This document shows, piece after piece, positions 34,549 through 39,668 of a stretch of DNA of 39,668 nt; within the stretch, counting starts at the first letter, position 1; each line of letters opens with the position of its first letter. The translations under genes and the position numbers were made by a program. The notes beneath the pieces are model-generated. The model saw only the letters and a program-made list of their open reading frames with translations, had not been told where the DNA came from and did no database searches. This DNA is from Cryomorphaceae bacterium (lineage in GTDB: Bacteria; Bacteroidota; Bacteroidia; Flavobacteriales_D; Sanyastnellaceae): assembly GCA_016124575.1 (NCBI GenBank), contig WGNM01000014.1, positions 1-39,668 of the forward strand. Reading direction: 5' to 3'.

Positions 34549-35925
34549 ATGAAACGCAACGACTTTCTCAAACTTTCAGCCTCCATGGCTGCCTTCTTTT
34601 CGCTACCAGCAGGCGCAACAGTTGATAACCAAGAACTGCTTGAACGACTGGTGAAAGACGAACACCGTGCTTTTGGCAAAGGAGTGGGTTTTGCCACGGC
34701 TCCCATTCAAACAGTGCGCACCGCCATTATCGGAATGGGCAACAGAGGTGCGTCGCTGGTTGAGATGTTTGAATTGATGCTACGCGATAAAAATGCTGAA
34801 ATCGTTGTCTTGTGCGATTTGAAACAAGAAAAAAACGAAAGTGGAGCCACCATCATGAAAGACTGGCAGGAAAAAAAGCCAGACCTGGTTGCCGACGGTG
34901 CGGAAGCATGGAAAAAAGTCATGCAGCGAGACGACATCGATCTCGTTATCATCTGCACGCCGTGGGAGCTGCACGCCGAAATGGCCCTATACGCCATGGA
35001 GAACGGAAAACACGTCGCTTCAGAAGTCCCCGCCGCATACACCCTCGAAGAATGCTGGCAAATCATCGAAACTTCTGAGCGCACAGGCCGACATCATATC
35101 ATGCTCGAGAATTGTTGCTATAACGACGAAGAATTGTGGCTCATGCAGATGGTTGATGAAGGTGTTTTTGGCGATTTAACGCACGCCGAATGCGCCTATA
35201 TCCACGATTTGAGGATGCTCATGATGGATGAAAAATATTACGAAAATCAGTGGCGCATCTTTCACCATGAGCACCGCAACGGAAACCTTTATACCACGCA
35301 TGGATTGGGCCCTGTGAGCATGTATTTCGATATCGGACGTGGTGATTATTACAGTCACCTCGTATCGATGAGTTCGAAAGAATCGGCACTTTCGAAAGCC
35401 GTAGTGGGCACCAATCTGCCGCAGCAATATGCCTGCGGCGATATGAATACAACACTGCTAAAAACCTTTGGCGGCAAAACAGTGATGTTGCAGTTCGACA
35501 CCCATACAGGAAGGCCATATTCACGCATCAACACACTTTGTGGAACAGGGGCCGTGCACCAAGGGTATCCATCCCGCTTGTACCTCGATCACGGTCCAAC
35601 CTGGGATTGGCATCGCTGGGCCGATGAGCAGAAATACAACGAATATCAAGAAAAATACAAGCATACCTTTTGGAAAACCCTGGGCGATGAGGCGAGGGCC
35701 AAGAGCATCGGACATGGTGGCATGGATTTTATCATGATGTGGCGATTGATACATTGTCTGAACAAAGGCATAGCCCTCGATTTCAACGTCTACGACGGTG
35801 TACTATGGAGTGCGATTACACCGCTTAGTGAATTGAGTGTTGCGCAAGACAGCATGCGCGTAGACATCCCAGACTTCACAGGAAACACCTGGAAATCAAA
35901 AAGAAAGCATGAAATAATGAGGTAG
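34549..35925 (+). CDS. Gfo/Idh/MocA-fold protein of the GH109 type (NAD-dependent alpha-N-acetylgalactosaminidase-like)
   Basis: A 458-residue protein with an export-like N-terminus (MKRNDFLKLSASMAAFFSLP) that resembles a Tat signal but lacks the twin Arg. The Rossmann domain has TAIIGMGNRGASLVEM, DLVIICTPWELHAEMAL and GKHVASEVPAAYTLEECW. GH109-specific blocks follow: HHIMLENCCYNDEELWLMQM, the LYTTHGLGPVSMYFDI region, GTGAVHQGYPSRLYLDHGP and KSIGHGGMDFIMMWRLIHCL. Family 109 enzymes split the glycosidic bond through a bound NAD and act on GalNAc in glycoproteins; the donor here is inferred. A 67-base hairpin terminator follows. Confidence 0.85.
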   Translation: MKRNDFLKLSASMAAFFSLPAGATVDNQELLERLVKDEHRAFGKGVGFATAPIQTVRTAIIGMGNRGASLVEMFELMLRDKNAEIVVLCDLKQEKNESGATIMKDWQEKKPDLVADGAEAWKKVMQRDDIDLVIICTPWELHAEMALYAMENGKHVASEVPAAYTLEECWQIIETSERTGRHHIMLENCCYNDEELWLMQMVDEGVFGDLTHAECAYIHDLRMLMMDEKYYENQWRIFHHEHRNGNLYTTHGLGPVSMYFDIGRGDYYSHLVSMSSKESALSKAVVGTNLPQQYACGDMNTTLLKTFGGKTVMLQFDTHTGRPYSRINTLCGTGAVHQGYPSRLYLDHGPTWDWHRWADEQKYNEYQEKYKHTFWKTLGDEARAKSIGHGGMDFIMMWRLIHCLNKGIALDFNVYDGVLWSAITPLSELSVAQDSMRVDIPDFTGNTWKSKRKHEIMR

Positions 35926-35946
35926 ACCATTTATACTTCAATTCAA

Positions 35947-36019
35947 CCGTCTTCGGAATATTTGAATGCAATGCAGACTTTAGGTCTATGCGCATCAATT
36001 ATTTCGAAGGCGGTTTTTT
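35947..36019 (+). terminator. Long rod-like hairpin terminator
   Basis: Outer arms CCGTCTTCGGAATA (35947-35960) and TATTTCGAAGGCGG (36000-36013) pair along 14 bases with two G-U pairs, and six T follow. The interior folds again (AGAC/GTCT around TTTAG, with GCAT-type pairs outside), so the structure is far longer than the other terminators here. 35926-36143 otherwise holds nothing I can name. Confidence 0.65.
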
Positions 36020-36143
36020 ATTTCGGTCAACGGCTCATTCAAACATTCCATTTGCTCATTGAAGGCATCTAAACTTAGAAAACCTGATTACACTTGTGTA
36101 CCAAATTTTCCTGCCTTTATAAAACCAATTAAATGCTAATCTT

Positions 36144-37679
36144 ATGAAATCTACTCTTTACAGACGACTCGTCGGACTGGTTGCTACCGCGATGCTCACC
36201 TTTCTAGGTACAGCAGCCACCGCGCAGGTGGGATGCACCAACTCGAATGCTTGCAATTACAACCCTGCAGCCACCGTCGACAATGGCAGTTGCACCTACA
36301 CCGGCTATTTTATTCCTGTGCAGTTGAATGCTGGTCCGGCGGTTCTTGCCTGCGATGCACCCACTGGTTACTGGTTTCCAAACCAAATCTGCATGAACCA
36401 AATCATTGCCAATGATCCATTTTGTTTGAACAACAACTGGGATCTCACTTGTCAAAACGCCTTAAATGCGTGCATTGGATGTGCTGCGCCCGCTTGGTCG
36501 ATACCTTATCAAATCGGGTCAGGACCTGCTGTTTTTGCATGTACGCTTCCTGCTGGATATCAGTTGGCTGACGCTGCCTGCATAACTTCGGTAATGGTTA
36601 ATGACAACTATTGCAACGACGTTTCCTGGGATGGTCCTTGTCAAAGTGCATACAATACCTGTCTGTATGGCTGCACAGATGCTTCTTGGCACATTCCTGT
36701 GGATGTTAGCTCGGGACCTGCTATTTATGAATGTTTCCCACCTGCTGGGTATTGGACGCCAAACCAGATCTGCATGCAACAAATTATCGCTAACGACCCG
36801 TATTGCGTTAATAGCTTCTGGGATTTGACCTGTCAACAAGCCTATAACACATGTGCTTTAGGATGTGCAACAGCTTCGTGGCATATTCCTTACGCAATTG
36901 GCATCTCACCTGCGGTTTATGCATGCACAGCGCCTCAAGGCTACTACACGCCTGATCAAGAATGCGTGATATCGATTATTGATAGCGACAGTTTCTGCAT
37001 TGTGAATACATGGGATGGAACTTGTAACAACGCTTACAACCTTTGTGCATTTGGTTGTTCACCAGTCTCTTGGTACATTCCCATAGAAGTTGGCTCGGCC
37101 ATGCCTGTTCAAGGTTGCACTGCTCCAGTTGGGTATTGGGAACCTGATCAGGATTGTGTTATAAGCGTGCTTGGTTCAGATGGTTTTTGCGGCTCCGTTT
37201 CATGGGATGCCTTTTGTCAGTTCAATTATGACCAGTGTGATTTTGGTTGCACCGATACACAGTGGTTCATTCCTTATGACCCTACTACACCTAATCAGCC
37301 AGCAGTATTTGGTTGCACTCCACCGAGTGGCTACCAAGTAGTAAGCAATCAAAGCTGCCTGTTGCAAATTCTAAGTGCTGATCTTTACTGCACACAAACA
37401 GATTGGGATACCATCTGCAATAACAGTTTGATCAATTGTTCTACCGGCTGCACGTATGCAACCGCTTGCAATTACAATCCGATTGCTACCATCGACAACC
37501 AAACATGCTTTTTCCCAGGTTGCACTGACCCTGCAGCTTCGAATTACGACGCTGATGCGGGTTGCGACGATGGTTCATGTACGTTTGATTCATGCGCTGC
37601 CGATTTAAACAATGATGGCATAGTGGGCTCTGGTGACTTATTGGATTTCCTTTCTGCATTCGGTTCGGCTTGTCCGTAA
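36144..37679 (+). CDS. Secreted Cys-rich protein with six tandem repeats of about 63 residues and a dockerin-like tail
   Basis: A 511-residue protein. The signal peptide ends near TAQ. Next is a GCTNSNACNYNPAATVDNGS motif, then six tandem repeats following W-x-IP...GPAV..C..P.GY..P.Q.C...I...D.(F/Y)C....WD..C..AYN.C..GC, each with five or six Cys. Two more GCT..A.NY..A modules follow, and the end is CAADLNNDGIVGSGDLLDFL, then SAFGSACP, a single dockerin-like EF-hand loop. The repeats keep their protein pattern while their DNA has diverged, so they are old and selected. The FCxxxxWDxxC core resembles Cys motifs in secreted proteins of planctomycetes and myxobacteria. It is probably a surface protein; function unknown. 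Confidence 0.85.
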   Translation: MKSTLYRRLVGLVATAMLTFLGTAATAQVGCTNSNACNYNPAATVDNGSCTYTGYFIPVQLNAGPAVLACDAPTGYWFPNQICMNQIIANDPFCLNNNWDLTCQNALNACIGCAAPAWSIPYQIGSGPAVFACTLPAGYQLADAACITSVMVNDNYCNDVSWDGPCQSAYNTCLYGCTDASWHIPVDVSSGPAIYECFPPAGYWTPNQICMQQIIANDPYCVNSFWDLTCQQAYNTCALGCATASWHIPYAIGISPAVYACTAPQGYYTPDQECVISIIDSDSFCIVNTWDGTCNNAYNLCAFGCSPVSWYIPIEVGSAMPVQGCTAPVGYWEPDQDCVISVLGSDGFCGSVSWDAFCQFNYDQCDFGCTDTQWFIPYDPTTPNQPAVFGCTPPSGYQVVSNQSCLLQILSADLYCTQTDWDTICNNSLINCSTGCTYATACNYNPIATIDNQTCFFPGCTDPAASNYDADAGCDDGSCTFDSCAADLNNDGIVGSGDLLDFLSAFGSACP

Positions 37680-37695
37680 CACATTTTCTTACTCA

Positions 37696-37730
37696 CAAAA
37701 AAAGGCGATCAGTGATGATCGCCTTTTTTT
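37696..37730. terminator. Bidirectional terminator between convergent surface-protein genes
   Basis: AAAAAAGGCGATC/GATCGCCTTTTTTT stem with a loop of about six bases; A and T runs on both sides serve both strands. Confidence 0.92.
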
Positions 37731-37746
37731 GTGCATACAGTTGGTT

Positions 37747-39074
37747 CTAATCGTTACCACAAACATCAAACCACGACAAGCCATTCATTTGTATGAATAT
37801 CAACACATCTGCAATATTGACAACACCGTCGTTATTTATGTCTGCTGGACAAGGATCCACATTATTGCAAAAACTGCCATAAGCGCCTGCTATTGCTAGG
37901 AAATCAAGAGTGTTTACAATACCATCTAAATTTACATCCGCTTCCAAAACACACAATGTTGAAATAACATCATAAGTTGTAGATGCTTGACAAATGCCAC
38001 CATTTATATCAACGTTAACGGTATAGGTCTCTTCTACATCAATTTCCGAGTACATGCCGTTACCATCATCCAAAAAGCCACTAGGCGACCACTCATAAAC
38101 AAGAGAATAGAGCCCATTGTTAGAAAAGGTCATCTCAGCCTCCAACGTCGCTGTTTGAAGTACAATAGCTCCATTATCAATCATGGGTTGAAGCTCGTTA
38201 ACAACAATGTCTAAATCTATGGCTATCTCAGGAATCGTATATGGTGCATCGAGTATAGTGCACCCAGTCACCAAATCAACTCCATCAAATTCATACGTTC
38301 CTGCAAGGTCAATTCCAGTATACACCCCAACACTTGGCAGTATTTGGGCGCCACCCGCATTATCGAAGTTGTAATCATAAAAACCTGAGCCACCAGTAAT
38401 TGAAAGTTGAACAGTCCCTTCTGTCATTCCTGATGCTTGCACGGTTTGGCTTGTGCAAAGTGTAATTGGGGTAACTTGATCGATAGTGTATGAAAGTTGC
38501 CCGTCGGGGATGATGATGGGCAAGACCTGACTTGCGCCACAAGCAAGGTCAAATACAACCACAGTAAAATTACCTGCTGGCAAATCGTTAATTGTTACGT
38601 TCAAAGAATTGAAAGTTCCTAGGTTTGGAAACCAGCCTAAACTATATTGCAATCCAACTAATTGAGGAAAAGAAATGGATCCTTCTAATTGACCGCAGTC
38701 AATTGCAACAATTGGATTCAAGGAATTGAAGTTGATAGGCACCACTTGCGCATAGGATGTTGAAAAAGTAAGCGGAACACCATTAACATCGTCAAAGCCA
38801 ATTGACACTACCCCAGAAGCTGATAAATCAATAGTCAAAGTAAAAAGCACAGATGAACCAACCACTTCATAACCTGCAAGTACAGCCCCGGTCACCCAAA
38901 TAGTACTTAAATTTATATTCGTTGGAAATGTAGAGAAGCTAAATATTATCTCGGAGTTTGTTAAATTTTCGCAATCCGGTTGAACTGTCCAGACACCTTG
39001 AGACCATGCGTCAACACAAACTACTGATAGATAGATAGATAGATAGATAGATGTTTTGTAAAGAAAGTCTTCAT
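37747..39074 (-). CDS. Secreted protein with two dockerin-like repeats, phase-variable and currently OFF
   Basis: The long frame is open from 39102 to the stop at 37747 but has no ATG, GTG or TTG before a GTG at 38895, which lies inside the mature protein. The ATG at 39074 (ATGAAGACTTTC) is one frame off and meets TAG at 39023-39021, after 17 codons. Between them is a 27-base TATC tract. One unit more, or two fewer, would fuse MKTFFTKH to LSIYLS...VVCVDAWSQ, a normal signal peptide, giving 443 or 439 residues. The mature part is beta-rich (FTLTIDLSASGVVSIGFDDV). The C-terminus has two EF-hand-like repeats, ADVNLDGIVNTLDFLAIAGA and ADINNDGVVNIADVLIFIQM, as in dockerins. No family recognised for the body. 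Confidence 0.8.
39026..39052 (+). repeat. GATA tetranucleotide microsatellite, 6.75 units
   Basis: Six GATA units plus GAT without interruption; TATC on the minus strand. It lies within the signal-peptide codons of the 37747-39074 gene. Tracts of this length are hot spots for slipped-strand mispairing. Confidence 0.98.
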
Positions 39075-39101
39075 TGGTTCTAGAATTAAGTGTTACATTT
39101 C
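39074..39101 (+). promoter_or_regulatory. Candidate promoter of the second DUF7948-type gene
   Basis: TTG (39074-39076), 17 bases, TACATTTC (39094-39101; one mismatch to TAnnTTTG). The start would be near 39108, giving a leader of about 11 bases. The -33 element overlaps the ATG of the phase-variable gene on the other strand, 22 bases from the GATA tract. Confidence 0.45.
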
Positions 39102-39118
39102 GCTAGGATTGTAAAAAA

Positions 39119-39668
39119 ATGATACGCTTTCGCATTTTCATCTTTTTTTTATTTCTAACACATTATTCTACCGCCCAATACATCGAAAACAAAGGGCAGT
39201 GGCCTGAAAACGTGTTGTTTGGGCTTTCTGAAGGCAATATCAATTACTACATTGAAAAAGATGGGATTACCGTTGATGTTGCGCATCCGCACGATTTAAA
39301 TTATACTACAACGCATTCGACTGTTCGTGAGGAAAAGTCCATCCGAACCCATGCTTTTAAACTTGAGTGGAAGGAAAGTCTATTTAACGGAATACCATCT
39401 GAAATTGATAGTTTACTGGGTTACTCCAATTTTATTAGTAACAATTGCTATGCTTCTCGCTGTGCAACAGTGTCTTCTTTCACCCTTAAAAAAGTCTGGC
39501 CCGATACCGATGTGCATTTTTCTATTGTCGACGGCAAGTTGAAATACGATTACATTGTCAATGGTGATAAGGCACGTATTGATATAAACATTCTGGGTGA
39601 CATCGACTTGAATATTCGAGAACGCAAATTGATTTTTGGGACTACTTGCGGCAGTGTGATTGAGAATT
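39119..39668 (+). CDS. Secreted DUF7948-type surface protein, N-terminal part (runs off the window)
   Basis: At least 183 codons without a stop. The signal peptide MIRFRIFIFFLFLTHYSTAQ is followed by YIENKGQWPENVLFGLSEGN, the ENxGQW start of DUF7948, then an all-beta region with YSNFISNN, SSFTLKKVWPDTDVHFSIVD and KLKYDYIVNGDKARIDINIL. The order matches the N-terminal part of the interrupted gene at 4569-5225, so they are distant paralogues. Relatives continue into SBBP-type repeats and a gliding C-terminal domain; this part is outside the window. It is divergent from the phase-variable gene, with 44 bases between the start codons. Confidence 0.85.
   Translation, partial: MIRFRIFIFFLFLTHYSTAQYIENKGQWPENVLFGLSEGNINYYIEKDGITVDVAHPHDLNYTTTHSTVREEKSIRTHAFKLEWKESLFNGIPSEIDSLLGYSNFISNNCYASRCATVSSFTLKKVWPDTDVHFSIVDGKLKYDYIVNGDKARIDINILGDIDLNIRERKLIFGTTCGSVIEN

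Noticed and set aside
38893-38895. GTG at 38895 as the start of the dockerin-tailed protein
   Set aside because: It lies about 55 codons inside the region that continues in frame up to the signal-peptide sequence, and would give a cytoplasmic product.
39026-39052. GATA tract as part of a CRISPR array or protein-binding array
   Set aside because: The units are four bases without spacers; its position in a signal peptide and the frame arithmetic explain it better.
1-39668. tRNA, rRNA and riboswitch genes
   Set aside because: I read the gaps over 70 bases on both strands and saw no cloverleaf, rRNA core or known riboswitch pattern. A covariance-model search could still find a small RNA.

Overview
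The window comes from a member of the Bacteroidota, most likely a free-living Flavobacteriales-type bacterium. The evidence is the promoter code (a TAnnTTTG -7 box, with an exact TTG-N19-TAnnTTTG promoter before rpsF), secreted proteins with type IX secretion tails (a type A C-terminal domain and a gliding-associated type B tail), Bacteroidota families such as DUF2490, DUF6089 and DUF7948, GCTDxxAxNYxxxA repeats, lipoprotein signals, and a menaquinone gene cluster. I cannot name the genus.

Layout. 1-265: tail of an IS1595-type transposase. 350-5500: a subtilisin-like lipoprotein, then a large minus-strand secreted DUF7948/gliding C-terminal protein split by one in-frame TAA, then an orphan dockerin-like tail; two copies of the same terminator flank this block. 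5524-8283: DUF2490 protein, the rpsF-rpsR-rplI operon and a small outer-membrane protein. 8355-15622: uvrB, a lipoprotein, a secreted trypsin-like protease with a sorting domain, then glycosyltransferase, sigma factor and rsmG with overlapping ends. 15623-16638: a 1-kb repeat-rich gap with a REP-like inverted repeat and two 168-bp direct repeats. 16639-27370: a response regulator, then menI, menF, menD, menB, menA, menC and menE, followed by rdgB and accA. An unrelated antisense gene sits between menB and menA, and a membrane protein between menA and menC. menH is absent from the cluster. 27513-35925: a TPR lipoprotein, a frameshifted GNAT gene, a DUF6089 protein, a TrmH-type methyltransferase, sppA, folK, a deoxynucleoside kinase and a GH109-like protein. 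36144-39668: three genes for secreted surface proteins.

The most interesting locus is at the right end. A minus-strand gene for a secreted protein with a dockerin-like tail (37747-39074) has a GATA tetranucleotide tract (6.75 units, 39026-39052) inside its signal-peptide codons. As sequenced, the only good ATG runs into a stop 17 codons later. Gaining one unit or losing two would join that ATG to the long frame and produce a complete signal peptide. This looks like a slipped-strand phase-variable gene caught in the OFF state. It is divergent from a second DUF7948-type gene, a paralogue of the nonsense-interrupted one at 1983-5225. Dockerin-like EF-hand tails occur three times in the window (5287-5466, 36144-37679, 37747-39074), which suggests a shared attachment or sorting module.

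All calls rest on reading the sequence and translated frames; no database search was possible.
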